A stretch of 64,000 nt of DNA, taken from assembly GCF_042453785.1 (NCBI RefSeq), contig NC_091661.1, positions 32,383,501-32,447,500 on the forward strand, written 5' to 3'. Below, one piece after another: positions 9,760 to 21,293 of this stretch; positions within the stretch are counted from its first letter, which is position 1, and the number at the start of each line of letters is the position of its first letter. Source of the stretch: Malus domestica (Eukaryota; Streptophyta; Magnoliopsida; Rosales; Rosaceae). A program made the position numbers and the translations under genes. The notes under the pieces are model-generated. The model was given only the letters and a program-made list of their open reading frames with translations, was not told the origin of the DNA and searched no databases.

Positions 9760-12470
9760 ATGGACGAACCCAATGAGCGAACGAGGTATGCCTTTCTTTT
9801 CTTTTGCTCCGAATGATAGATTAGATACTAGCAGTCTCTTTCTCTCGTCTCTCGTCTCTGTGTGTGTGTAAATTCGAAATTTTAATCGATATTTTTGGTT
9901 AATGTTGGTGGATTTCATTTCAATTTTGAGTTGGAGTTGTAGGTTTTCGTCCCTTGATAGTTTCGGGAATTATTTTAATTTGACGTCTTAAACGAATGAG
10001 GCTTAGTATTATATTATCAGACCCAGACTGCAAAATTTCTTGTGCATTCTTATTCAAGGGAAAAACTTTCTATTCTCTTCCGAGCTGACATTTGGGCGGG
10101 CAACTTGTAATTGCACTGTTGCTTGATTTGGTAGATTGTAATCATATGAATGTAATGTATAATCTTCAGTTTTCATTATATAACTGACAATCGAGGAAGA
10201 CGCTCTATGTATTTCTGGCAAAATTCAAATTAACTACATATGACATCGCTACTTTCTGATTTTTCTAAGGCATTCCTCCCAATCCCACATTCCTACCTGC
10301 CATGTTACCATCTACATTCCTTTGTTTCCAATTTTAAAACTGATTAACCATATTGTGGAGGAAAAAATGGAAAATTCTTGAGGCCATCTTTTGCCTAGAA
10401 ACCATTTAAGGCTTAAACCGTAGTTTTAATGCCCAAATTCCTAAACTTAAAACATCAATTAAGCTTCAGACAATTGCGCTTTGACTTTCGTTAAATTGGC
10501 AATCCTTGTGCATTGGACAATCGCGTCCTCCAGAATATATATATGTATATATGTATGTAGGGTGTTCACAAGATGTACCTTGGGAGGAACTTACGGGCAG
10601 TGAAATTAACCACGTGTTTGTTGATTTCTACATCCAGTCATTTTAGTAATTCTAAGTCTTTCATGTGAAAATCTGTGAGCTTACTGTCTTTTCTCTGTTT
10701 CATTTGTCTTGCTTAGTATTCATGCATCAGTGATTGCAATTTCATGTCAAGATTGATTAACTTCTCTTTCCTGATTCAGTTTTACCTAAGACGATGTCTT
10801 TCGTATGGATAGCATGGAAATTTGGTATATTCTTGACATAGGTCATTCTTGGATGATTCAGAATTTTTTCCTCCGACACCACTAGCTTTTAAAATGAAAC
10901 CAAAAACAACTGCTGTTCCTAGAGTTCAGAGATCCAAACCTTTTCAGGGCGAGGGACCTAATTGGGTTCTTATTGCTGGTGGTGCCTTGTTAAGTACGCT
11001 GTCAATTCGTCTTGGTTACAAGCTGAAGCAAGCACTTGACACAAAGCCCCAAGAGAATGCTAGTAATGGTTCGAATGTTACTTTAATGTGTATAGCTTTT
11101 TCATTACAGTGACTCCTACCCTTTAACATTATTGTCAATTTCAGGAAGTGGAAAATCCTCTGACCGAAGGAAGTCTGCAGGTTGCTGTGTGCACTCAAAT
11201 GTTTATTCCTTTACACAACAAAATGATGGCGGTTGCTTTAATTGCATGTCAGGTATGGAGTACTAAATTCTTGTCTTGGAATTTCTGAGGGTGTAAACAA
11301 GTAATTTCCATTCAGGATTCAAAATTAGTTTTGGCCAGTTGTTGATTACCTTCATTTGCAAAGTTCTCCTTTGGGTGTGAAAGGTTATATGATATATCGT
11401 GAGATACAACCATATTGAAAAAGAAGACAATGAGAAACTCAGTGTCCAGTTTTTAATGTTGCGCCTTAATCAAACTTGGCTTTGTTGAGAATAACAGCAG
11501 TTGAACTCTTTCTGAAGAGTGAGGCTGAAGAACTGTATGGAAAGATTTGTTGTCAAACAGCAATCTGTATTTGGATTGATGCTAGTTGAGTTATTTGAAT
11601 TGCGTGATGTTTGTTGCAATTTATTTGCAGCACTCCCTTATTGTTTTATGTGCAACAGCTTGATATATTATTTGACATTCCATTATAATAATGTGGTTGT
11701 TTCATATATGTAATGGGTTTCAAATAGGAACTGAGGGCATGATGGAGATGAAGTGCCTGCACAATGACCAGATGCTGGCTGAATCTGATGGAGCCCTGCC
11801 TTTAGTCACGGTTCCAGCCCCTGAATTTAACAGGGAGAATGGCATTGTCTGGGCATCTTCTCCTGATCGCCTTGAGTTACGTCCAAAGCCATTCCTCCAC
11901 TATTCAAACTGCTCAGATTCTCCATGTGTTTCAGAATCTGGGTCCGACATCTTCAGTAAGCGGGAAGTAATACAAAAACTGAGGCAACAACTGAAGAGAA
12001 GAGATGACATGATATTAGAGATGCAGGATCAGATTGTAGAGCTGCAGAGTTCACTGAATGCGCAGCTGGCACATTCAACCAATCTACAGTCACAACTTGA
12101 TTCAGCAAATGGGGACTTTTTTGATTCTGAGAGAGAAATCCAAAGGCTTAGGAAGGCAATTGCTGATCACTGTGTGGGACATGCGAGCCCCAATGACAGA
12201 TCATCCCATGTCACTATTTGGCAACCTGAAGAAAGAAATGGTTATGTGAATGGATTTCCTGATGGAGAAAGCAACTTCGATGCAACCGAAAGAGGAAGAG
12301 GGGATGAAGAGAGGGTTGAGATGCTCAATAGGGAAGTAGGAGAATTAAAGGAGGTAATGGAAGGAAAGGAATACTTGCTACAGAGCTACAAGGAGCAAAA
12401 AGCAGAGCTCTCGTTGAAAATCAAAGAGTTGCAGCAGAGACTGAATTCTCAACTTCCCAATATTTTGTAG
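9760..12470 (+). CDS. Membrane-anchored coiled-coil protein of unknown function, 367 aa
   Basis: Four exons join in frame: 9760-9785, 10842-11068, 11145-11252 and 11728-12470 (1104 nt with the TAG stop). All introns are GT-AG. The protein starts MDEPNERTRSFLDDSEFF. A hydrophobic, glycine-containing segment at about residues 49-66 (NWVLIAGGALLSTLSIRL) is a likely single membrane span. A cysteine-containing part (about 96-120, CCVHSN and CFNCMSG) leads into coiled coils at about 198-270 and 305-360 (for example KLRQQLKRRDDMILEMQDQI). This layout suggests an organelle- or envelope-anchored protein with a long cytosolic or nucleoplasmic rod. I do not recognise a named family. The start was chosen because only this ATG gives an exon phase matching the second exon. 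A four-codon upstream frame abuts it, and the gene converges on the BRIP-like gene downstream. Confidence 0.8.
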
Positions 12471-13278
12471 GAAATTTTTCGTTTTTTGTGTATTCTTTTG
12501 CTTGTTTTGTGATACGAGGTTTCCTACTCCTAAGCATCATTTTCCGCCCTCTCCTTGCCATACCTAGTTTAGCTTAATTTTTTTATGACTGTCTTTGTGC
12601 ATGTACGCGGGATGAATGAGATTTTGGTGTCTGGAGTGGCAAAAGGTTGGCTAGTGGTGGGAGGGTAAAGAGATGCCTTTCCCGTAAATGCTGTGGTCCT
12701 TTCCTACCTTACTTCTATTTTTGTTGCAATTGCCGTGTCCAAACCCTGTTATGAGTCTATGACTATAAACCTTGGTCCTGCAAACGAATGGTGAAGTTCA
12801 AACTTCAGACCTAGAGAAGAAAATTACGCAATTCCAGATTTCAAAATACAAGAAATGATCAAAATAAAGAAAGCTCAATTCTCACAAAGGACGGACATTC
12901 TACGCAATTCCAGATTTCAAAATACAAGAAATGATCAAAATAAGGAAAGCTCAATCCTCTCAGAGAACCTTTTTAAACTAATGTCCATTATGTCCTCTTC
13001 TGTGACAGCGTGGAAAGGCGCGATCCACTAATATAATTAGGTATAAAAGCTATCCATCTTCCATTGTAACTGCAGCTTGTAGCTTCATTGGTCTTTTCCC
13101 CTATGAGTGATTCAAATTTTAAAACAAGCATTTCTCCAATTCTCATGCCGTATGAAACACACAACAATTCCATGACAGCCGATGCCAACTCATTTGCCAT
13201 GTAAAAGGAACCGGCTTTCCTGTTTATTAACAGCTTCTCTGTCCGTGATCAAGCATGATTTGCCAAGACCTCTATTGG
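12471..13278. other. Convergent intergenic region with 76-bp tandem duplication
   Basis: This region contains the 3' UTRs of the two converging genes. A unit beginning TACGCAATTCCAGATTTCAA occurs at 12825-12900 and again from 12901 to about 12960, with a few differences. The minus-strand frame at 12988-13200 has no recognisable domain and is best read as the 3' UTR of the BRIP-like gene. Confidence 0.55.
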
Positions 13279-16200
13279 TTAACGAGTGTTCAAATCAAAC
13301 TCCCCAACTTCACGCCAGCCGTCCTGCATGCCTGTGGATCCATTCTCAGTCTCTTCATCATTTAAAAAATCCTCACACGGCTCCTTCTCATCTCTTTGCA
13401 CATTATTTCCCCATCCATTTATCATCTCTTCTGGGTTAACCCCATGTTCCTGCTCTCTCATGTCAAGCCCAATCGAAACGTCATTGCCTTGAGACCCAAG
13501 TGCACTTGGCCTTATTGGGGCCCGAGCTAACATTTCAGCATGTGCTTGTGACTCAACCCGAGCTTGCTCTGCCTGAGCAATTGCTGCCATTCGTAATTTA
13601 GCTTCCCGGCCAGCTTTCTCTCTTGAATCAAACTCTGCTCTCAATTCCAGACATGTCCTTTTTTCTTCTTGGCAAAGAGCCTGCTCAATCATAAGTCTCT
13701 CTTCGGACCGAAATTCCCCCAAAGCTCGCTTACGGGAAATTATGTTAAAGGCTAGTGCCTGTTTCTCAAATGTTGCTGTAAACTCTGCAACTTTAGCAGA
13801 TATGTTGTGATCCCACTGCTGAGAGCGAGATGGAATCGTGCCTGTGGTGTCAGAGTCGAGGATTCTGTCATCCTCCTCTGCCTCATAATCTGCCACTACA
13901 TGATAAGGCAGCAACCTGCCAATTTAAGAGGAGAATAGATATAAGAAAGCCACAGAAGTGCCACAAATTCTCAAAAGTTCAAGCACAAGCAATTTAAATA
14001 AACACCTGGAAATAAAGCTTACCACTCTCAACCATCATTTGGGAATGATTCAAGTTAGAAGTAGGTACCACCATCTTAAAGATAAAATGGTCTACAACTT
14101 TGTCATTATCCTTATTCATAAATATCAGCTACGCCAACTGCTAATAAGTGTCAAAAACATATAGGCCAGGTTCGGGGGACACACATCAACACATTTCATA
14201 CTATTAGATCTGAGCACATTAAATGGTTTAGATCACTCCCAACTTCCCAGAGAAAAGGAGAAAAGAGGGGAAATATAACTAGAGGGACAAAAGAGCATAT
14301 AATCCAACTGCACTCACATCCACAACCAACCTCTTTGACTCGAGATGACATTTCATCAACTGCGTGGAGCAGTATGCAGACTAACAAATGAAGAGTAATA
14401 AGAAAGTTTATAGTAAATGAACTTAGAACCCAAGGCAACAAGTAATGATAACTCACTTCGCTTAATCCATCTATTCTATAGGGCATAATAGCTATAAAGG
14501 GTAATGTTAATATGAAACACAAGATTACAGGTCTTTATATTCATCTCCTAATATATACTGTTCTGCTACCACAAGATTACACCTCCCCCCCCCCTCCTTT
14601 TTTTTTCTCTCTCTCCCAGGGAACGAGTCCAGGGTATGACTCTGTTACGAATTATAGGTGCTACTCTAGGACATAATGACACAATGCTAAAAAGAATTTA
14701 TTGTACAGTAGTTGTGAAATTAAAATGAGTGCGACATCAGTTTAGACACAATACTAAATAATCCAAAAACCCATACAGAAATGACCACAAGACTGGATAA
14801 ACAAGTAATTATTTTGAAGTATCAATTAGTGCTGCTTAGGCATGTTGAATAACCTTCTACATAACTTCATTGGAAGTCATCTTGGTTCCTCATCCATTAG
14901 TAATAAAATTCTTTTGAACAGAGAGATTGTGGGTTAGAAGAGGGGAGGGGAAAGTGAAAACTTTTTTTTTAAGAAAGGAACGATATTTTAAGACAATAAA
15001 GTTACACAAGTGGACAAGAAGTCCACAAGAGAAAAAAAAAAAAGAAAAAAAAAAACTGAAAACAAACAGTGAAAACAAAAATGAACCCCCTTCCCAAGTG
15101 GACAAGAACTCCACCAAAAAAAAAAACTCAAAACATACAGAGAAAACAAAAATGAACCTTTTTCCCAATAAAAAAACAAAAAAAAAAAAAACAAAAATGA
15201 ACCCCCCACAAAAAAATAAATGAAAACAGTTAAGAAAACTGAAGGAGCTAAATGACAGCAGCTTTCCAATCAAGCCAAATCACTGAAAAGGGCAAAGTTT
15301 TTAACATCTGTTGAAACTGAAGCCCATAATGAAGACCAGAAACGAATTTTCACCCATATGTCCTCTTTGCTGATATCAATATCATAAGGTGCTGAAGATA
15401 ATATATCTAAACGAATCTTTTATGCAAAAATAGTAACTCTTGTGTCGATAAAAGGTGAAGCACATGAAGTCAATCAAAAAAATCAGAAACTGTAAAACTA
15501 TGTCCTATTAATTGCAAACCAGCATGGAATATGTAAAGAAAACACAGAGAGGGTTTACTTCAGGGACATGATACTGAAAAACCACACGTACAAAGGGAAA
15601 AATCAAGTTCAAGGTACTGACACGGACATAAAAATGATAACAACGTGAGAATGTGTTGCTAGCAGATATCCTGGAATAGGTGATGGGGTGATGTATGAGA
15701 GCAAGGATTCTTCCATTACCCAACAAATTAGCAGTTGCCTCAACAATATGTGTAGTTGGTCTATCGAGGTGTTTGAATTAAGTCGTAATTTTCAATAAAA
15801 AAACCATTTGCAAATTAGGGATAAAGATATCAGGACCTGAATTTGTATAACAAATACCGAAACGTAAAGGAACCCAATGATTTCAATGAGATGGAAACCC
15901 TAATCAGTGAAAAAATTAACCTCTCGCAGGCGTCTTCGAGCGAAGAGAAGGGACGCTTGAAATCGGGATGGCAGACCCTCCAGGCGTCCTGGTATGCCAT
16001 CTGTAGCTCCGCCTGGTTCCCGGGTCGGATCACCCTCTGCTGTTGCTGCTGCTGCTGCTGCTGCTGTTGGGGCTGTTGGGGCTGCTGCTGCTGTTGCTGG
16101 GGGTTGGCAACAGGATTTTGTTGAAGATTAGGAGCGGAATTAGGGTTAGGGTTAGGCTGGAGATTTATGGCTCGGAGTGGGCGCAAATGGGCGTCGATGT

Positions 16201-16381
16201 TGGAAGGGAAACGGGAAATGGCAGCGGCCTGTTGCTGTTGCCTTTGCATTTGTTGTAAAAGCAATAACTGCTGCTGGTTATGTTGATGGTGCTGCTGTTG
16301 CTGTTGCTGTTGTTGTTGTTGCTGCTGTAGCAATAGATGCTGCTGCTGCTGCTGCTGCTGCAATGCCTTCTCCTCTTCCAT
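13279..16381 (-). CDS. BRIP1/2: GLTSCR1-domain SWI/SNF subunit, BRIP1/2-like, 365 aa
   Basis: Two exons on the minus strand, 16381-15921 and 13915-13279, join across a 2-kb GT-AG intron within an ACER|LLPYH codon. The N-terminal third is polyglutamine, with two long Q blocks (about residues 8-50 and 95-115). Then comes the GLTSCR1/BICRA-type domain (about 122-225), with PGNQAELQMAYQDAWRVC, HPDFKRPFSSLEDACERLL and PYHVVADYEAEEDDRILDSD. A charged helical region (SEERLMIEQALCQEEKR) and an acidic tail end in FDLNTR. In Arabidopsis, BRIP1 and BRIP2 carry this domain and are subunits of BRAHMA-containing chromatin remodellers (family knowledge). The start is the first in-frame ATG (16381); upstream is open only from a non-ATG codon to a TGA. 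A TATA-like sequence lies about 165 bp upstream. Confidence 0.88.
13916..15920 (-). other. Large intron of the BRIP-like gene
   Basis: Donor GTTAAT (15920) and acceptor TTGGCAG (13916) bound the intron. It contains a C/T-rich stretch near 14585-14620 and an A-rich, imperfectly repeated segment at 14960-15220 (repeats of AAAAACAAAAATGAACC with GTGGACAAGAA). The lysine-rich and phenylalanine-rich frames there are composition artefacts. No RNA gene or insertion with clear ends is visible. Confidence 0.7.
16022..16362. repeat. CAG/CAA trinucleotide tracts encoding polyglutamine
   Basis: On the plus strand the sequence shows runs of CTG and TTG triplets, at about 16037-16100 and 16250-16362. They encode the two glutamine blocks of the BRIP-like protein. 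Interruptions by CAA, CAC and CTG codons should limit slippage, but length polymorphism is likely. Confidence 0.85.
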
Positions 16382-16542
16382 GCCTAGCCTGGATCTCTTC
16401 ACCTCCGACTGCGGGGACTGCTTTTTGGCTGATAATATGTCAGTCCACCTTCAGCAGCTCAAGAGATCAATGTTGAGTCCTCTTTCGACGATGCACTCGG
16501 CCTCTCTGCCTCGATTCTGCCCTTTCTACCCCCACCCCACTC

Positions 16543-16551
16543 CTTTTATAC
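16543..16551 (-). promoter_or_regulatory. TATA box of the BRIP-like gene
   Basis: TATAAAAGG on the minus strand lies in a short GC-richer stretch ahead of the first exon. It would place transcription start near 16515, giving a 5' UTR of roughly 130 bases. Confidence 0.5.
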
Positions 16552-16559
16552 AGTCTAGG

Positions 16560-18530
16560 CAAATTTACACAAATGACACTGGACCCTTCAACCTTAACAA
16601 GTTCTAATTTCGACAAAGTTATATTTCTTCGCTTGGAATGGTTCGTTGAATTATATTATCTTATCTCAATTTCATCCGTTGAAAGATACAAATTCCTATT
16701 TTACCTTTTGAAATAATTTGATTTTCAAGTACAACACAACAATTTATCTATCATTAATTAGTTGATTAGTATCATACAATTTAAAAAAATATATATTTGA
16801 AAATTTCACCTACCAGTGCCCATTAATTCAAAATTTTAATTCTTATAAACTTTAAAACAATAATTAATTAACCAAATTGTAATAAATTACAAACAAACAC
16901 AGGCAAATGTTTCATCACATAACAAGGAGCATTTTAGACTAAAATTTTGTAATCTGAGTCATAAAGCAAATTTAATGAATTTTTTTTTCATTAAAATAAA
17001 AACTAGTACAAGGTCCAAAAAGGATTGGGTAACTAACTACAAGAAAAGTAAAAGACCCAAGCAAAATGAGAGCAATAACCCAAGATACAACGGGAGACTC
17101 ACATAAACTTAGGCCTGAAGGCAGAAGACAACAGGCAATAAAAAATCCTAATATCTTGTAGCTAAGACCACATCACCGCCCCATCATGTTCTCGGAGGAA
17201 GCCAAACTCCGAACCGAGAAAGTAGACACTAGATCCAATTCTCTTTCACGAGCCCCTGCAAATATATACAAACAAAGTATCATACGGCTAGAGGGTGAGG
17301 CTAAGGGGTATGTAAAATACTCCACTTGCCCTCGATGGGGATACAACATATGTATGCCGTTTGGGGGGTGGGGAGTGAAGGGGGAAAGTGGATTTGGTAT
17401 CCCATTCATGATTGGAGCCTGCCTATCTGAGTACATGGTGGGATGGGGATGTAGTATCACAACTAAGGAGGAGGGATGACAGAAAGTTAAAAGACATAAA
17501 ACAATAAAAGTAGGCAAAATATGTCAGATAAGGGGCAAGAAGCCCAAATCTAAGACAAGCTTATGGGATAGTTGAGATCTAAGACAAGTTTATGGGATAG
17601 TTGAGACTTAGCTCAGGAAAAATTGAGATAAACTCAGAGAGAACCGGAAAAAAAACAAAAGAAAGAGAAAAAGGAAAGGAAGAGATGGATGGGGGATGGA
17701 GTAGAGGAAGTGAGATGGGAGGATGAGAAGAAAAAGACAAAGAAGAGAAGGAGGGGAGGGGGATGGAAGAAGGAGACTGAAAAAATGAGGAAGTAGCGGG
17801 TTGCCGTCTACCCCTAGCAAGAGTAAGGGGTGGTGGCTGAAAATTGAGGCCGGAGAACACCTACAGCCTTGTACCTAACTGGTCTCTCCCTTTCTCTCCC
17901 TAGAGCAGCCGTAGAAGCATAAGGATCTTGATGTGGTGGGGATGAAGCTGGTAAAGCCGCGGCCGGGTGTGGAGATGGAGAAGCTGCTCTTGTTGCTGAC
18001 TTGGTGGGGATGAGGTTGGTAAAGCGTATAGATCTTTATGTATTTTTCATTTTTCTTATGTAATTAATTCATTTTTAGATGTGTTGTTTTGATTTTCTTG
18101 AGTTTAAAGTTTACTGAAGGATATTGATTGAGCCCGACATCTTTTATGCTACTTACTAGTTATGATGATAGCATTTTACCATACGATGATTTTTCGGAGA
18201 CATGTTCACAACCAGGAAGATCGATCTCTCGCTCTTGTTTGAAAATTTCTTACAAACCAATATTAGTTTGATGACGCTAGATGGTTGCTAATCTATGGTT
18301 TCAAAATTTTTTATTCGAATTAATCGTTTTCTTTTTCGTTCACAACACATCACCAAAATACATGGCTTGATTTCTGCGTTGTCTATTAATCAACTGCACT
18401 CATAAAACAATTGCACACATTATACTGAATGACCTCTGACGAATAATAAAAGAGGATAAGTGACACAGAAACGAGACTTCACAAGGTCAATCAACCATCC
18501 TCCCTGAATTTGTATCGCATACATAGAGGA
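16560..18530. other. Intergenic region without a recognised gene
   Basis: The left part is AT-rich. A 31-bp direct duplication containing ATCTAAGACAAG and TTATGGGATAGTTGAG lies at about 17547-17607. A G/A-rich tract (17640-17790) creates proline/serine-rich mirror frames. A 27-base segment with GGTGGGGATGA and TGGTAAAGC occurs near 17935 and again near 18003. I see no domain, RNA or element with definable ends. Confidence 0.45.
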
Positions 18531-18655
18531 GCTCAAATCCCGAACCGAGACTATCGGGAAACCGAAGATTTTGGGAATTTCTGTTCGGGCATTTTTCGGT
18601 CCAAAATTTTGGGATGGGATTAGGACGGTTCAGGATGTCGGGCATTTCACCCCTA
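18530..18655. mobile_element. Possible end of a truncated hAT-type MITE
   Basis: The right edge reads, inverted, ATAGGGGTGAAATGCCCGAC, resembling hAT-type TAGGGGTG ends, followed by CCGAACCGAG-like repeats. No matching left end or target duplication was found. Confidence 0.3.
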
Positions 18656-18663
18656 TATATGCT

Positions 18664-18788
18664 CCATGGGGGTCCTTCAATTTGGTGTTGATAACCTCAT
18701 TTCAGTTAGATTCAAAAACTACCTGCTAGTAGTTTTGCTGCACTTCAAAGTTGAGGGCGTGTACAGCAATTTTGGCTTCTACTTCAAG
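18664..18788 (-). pseudogene. LINE RNase H fragment, distal part (left of hAT insertion)
   Basis: On the minus strand the sequence reads LEVEAKIAVHALNFEVQQNY, then a stop, then QVVFESN and EVIN. This matches the second half of the RNase H domain found at the end of plant LINE ORF2 proteins. It continues exactly from the fragment at 23487-23611 once the hAT and MITE are removed. Confidence 0.7.
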
Positions 18789-18920
18789 TGGCGGAGCCAG
18801 GAATCTTACCACAAGGGGTCGTAGTGTAAAAGTTCAAAAAAAAATTAGGATGGAAAAACATGTTGAAAATGAAATCATAGTACTTTCATTCATAATTCAT
18901 AACGGAAACAATATTACAAG

Positions 18921-21289
18921 CTATAATTGTCCACGACGAGGTTTCATATTTTGAAAACGAAGCATTATAGCTTCATTTTCAATACAAGCAAAAATATCTC
19001 TCTCAATATAAACAAGCAAGTTATCACTCAACCATTGATCTTCCATTTTGTTCCTAAGTGGACCCTTAACAATATTCATGACAGAAAATGCTCTTTCCAC
19101 TGAAGTAGTTGCAACTGGTAAAACTAAAGACAATGTAATGAGCAAATATACATAATTGAATATTTGATGCATCCTTGTCTCCACCATTTTTTTTGCAAGA
19201 TCACCAATCCCTTCCAATTGAGAGAAATCACTACTGGAACACACATAATGAATATAAATCTCAAGTTGATCTTCAAGTGCCAAACGATCCTCATCCGAAA
19301 AATCTTGAGAATAAAATTGAGCAAGACGAAATAACTTTGGTTTATCAAAAGCTACAAATGAATCTTTCGGACTCAAACATGCCAAACAAATAAGCAACTC
19401 GGTATTTACCTCATTAAAGTGATCATCTAACTCCGTAATTTGCTCATCAATGACATAAATAAAGAGCTCCACATGATAATGATGACGATTTGTCTTTATT
19501 GGAGCATTACGCCTTGACCTCCCTGTAAGTATAAATGTCTCTTCCATGTTAGGAACATCAATATAATGTTTTTCACAAAAAGAAGATACTTCATCAACCA
19601 ATGCATCGAAACCATTATTCCTCATCCAATGTAGTTTTTCCTTGCATGATTTCACTAAAGCCATTGCATTCACAATTTCTTGATATTTCCTTTGCAATGC
19701 TTGTGACAAATCATTTGTGAGTCCCAATATGACTTTCATCAAGAAAATGTGAAACACAAACTCAAAAGTACGTATTTCTCTCATTAACTTATTTGCTTCA
19801 CCCGCACTTTCATTGGGATTATCATCAATAACCATTTGAAGCACATGAACTACGGATGAAAACATGGAAATGATGCTAATCAAGGTACCATAGTGTGAGT
19901 TCCATCGTGTGTCACCGGCACGTTTGAGACTTGTTTCTTGATTTAAGCCTCACCCCGTTATATGACAATCATTTTCAAAAGCATTCACAAGCTCTTCTTG
20001 AAGTTGCCCTTTAAGTAAATCACGCCGCTTACAAGATGCTCCAACATGATTAACCACACTATTAACCGTTGCAAAAAAAGAGGCAATGTCTATATTCTTC
20101 TTTGCTACGACAACAAGAGCTAATTGAAGTTGATGAGCAAAACAATGAACATAATATGCACAAGGTTGTTCTCTCAATATCTTTGTTTTAAGGCCATTCA
20201 ACTCACCTCTCATATTGTTAGCACCATCATAACCTTGTCCTCGTAGCTTGGAAATGCTCAAACCGTTGCGAGAAAATAATGTGTCAATAGTATCCTTTAG
20301 TGAACTTGAAGTAGTGTTGGTAACATGTTGGATATCCACAAATCTTTCAATTACATGCCCGTTGTCATCCACATAACGCAACACCATAGTCATTTGCTCT
20401 TTCACCGACATATCACGTGCTTCATCCACCAATATTGAAAAGAATCTATCTTTTAGACCATCCATGATAGCATCGAGTGTTTCAAGGGCACATGAATTCA
20501 CAATTTCTTTTTGAATGATAGGAGCTAGTAATTTGAGATTCCCCGGAGCATTTTCCATCACAACTTCTCTAACTTTATCATTATTATCTGCAAAGAATTG
20601 CAATAGTTCCAAGTATTGCTTGAAGTGGCACTTTCATCATGGTCACGAAAAGGAAGACCTTGTCGCAATAAAAACTTAGTGCACTTGATTGATGCATTCA
20701 AGCATGTGCGATAAGCCTTACGAGCTTGGTCGGAGTGTTTGCTTACTGCCGTTTCAATATGTGTAGCTTGATTCATCAAATTTGTAGCAGCTTCTCTAGC
20801 CTTATTATGAACACTCCCAACTGGTCCAACATGCATCTTAAATCTTTTTCTCCCTTTCTTCCAAGTCTTAAATCCATCTCTAGTGAAAGCTTCACTACCC
20901 ACTTGTGCAAAATTGGTTTTAAAGAGATAGCAATAGAGACAAAATGCCGCATCTTTAGATATACTATACTCCAACCAATCAAACTCATCAAACCATTGGG
21001 GAATGAAGTGTCGATTAATTCCCGACATATTAGTTATTGGGAAATTATGACCTGTAGGTTGACAAAGTCCTTTTTGTAGATATGATCTTCGGACCTCATC
21101 TCTCATATTAGCATCATAATCTATTATTCGAGTTCTCAATCCAGGATCCGCTTCAAGATTACCCAAAACATCATCTAACTGACTTTGTCTTGAACTTGGA
21201 GTTCTTGAACTACAAACAGTATTTGAACTATCAACATTATTCGAACTACCCGAACCCGATAATGACTTTCTCTTAAAAAACCGTTCCAT
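18921..21289 (-). pseudogene. hAT transposase (TTF zinc finger, DUF4371, hAT dimerisation), broken
   Basis: The ATG at 21289 begins MERFFKRKSLSGSGSSN. Domains in order: a TTF-type zinc finger (about 20700-21110; FDEFDWLEYSISKDAAFCLY, CYLF, GFKTWKKG), a DUF4371/RNase H-like core (about 19960-20620; FSILVDEARDMSVKEQ, LRGQGYDGANNM, CAYYVHCFAHQLQL) and a C-terminal hAT dimerisation domain (about 18930-19140; LPVATTSVERAFSVMNIVK, LRNKMEDQWL). There is one frameshift near 20625 (after DESATSS) and one in-frame TGA near 19947 (after CHITG). Otherwise the frame is open for about 790 codons, so inactivation looks recent. It belongs to the zinc finger MYM-type-1-like hAT transposases often annotated as host genes. 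Confidence 0.88.
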
Positions 21290-21293
21290 AATA

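Noticed and set aside
11069..11112. Extension of exon 2 of the coiled-coil gene to the end of its open frame
   Set aside because: Using the GTTCGA donor at 11069 keeps the next exon in the frame that reads GSGKSSDRRKSAG and joins the long terminal exon; the open-frame extension enters the intron.
14890..15273. Phenylalanine-rich and lysine-rich open frames
   Set aside because: Caused by A-rich sequence within the BRIP-like intron; no domain.
16382..16402. Extended start of the BRIP-like protein (KRSRLG)
   Set aside because: The codon at 16402 is GTG; no ATG occurs between it and an upstream TGA, so ATG 16381 is preferred.
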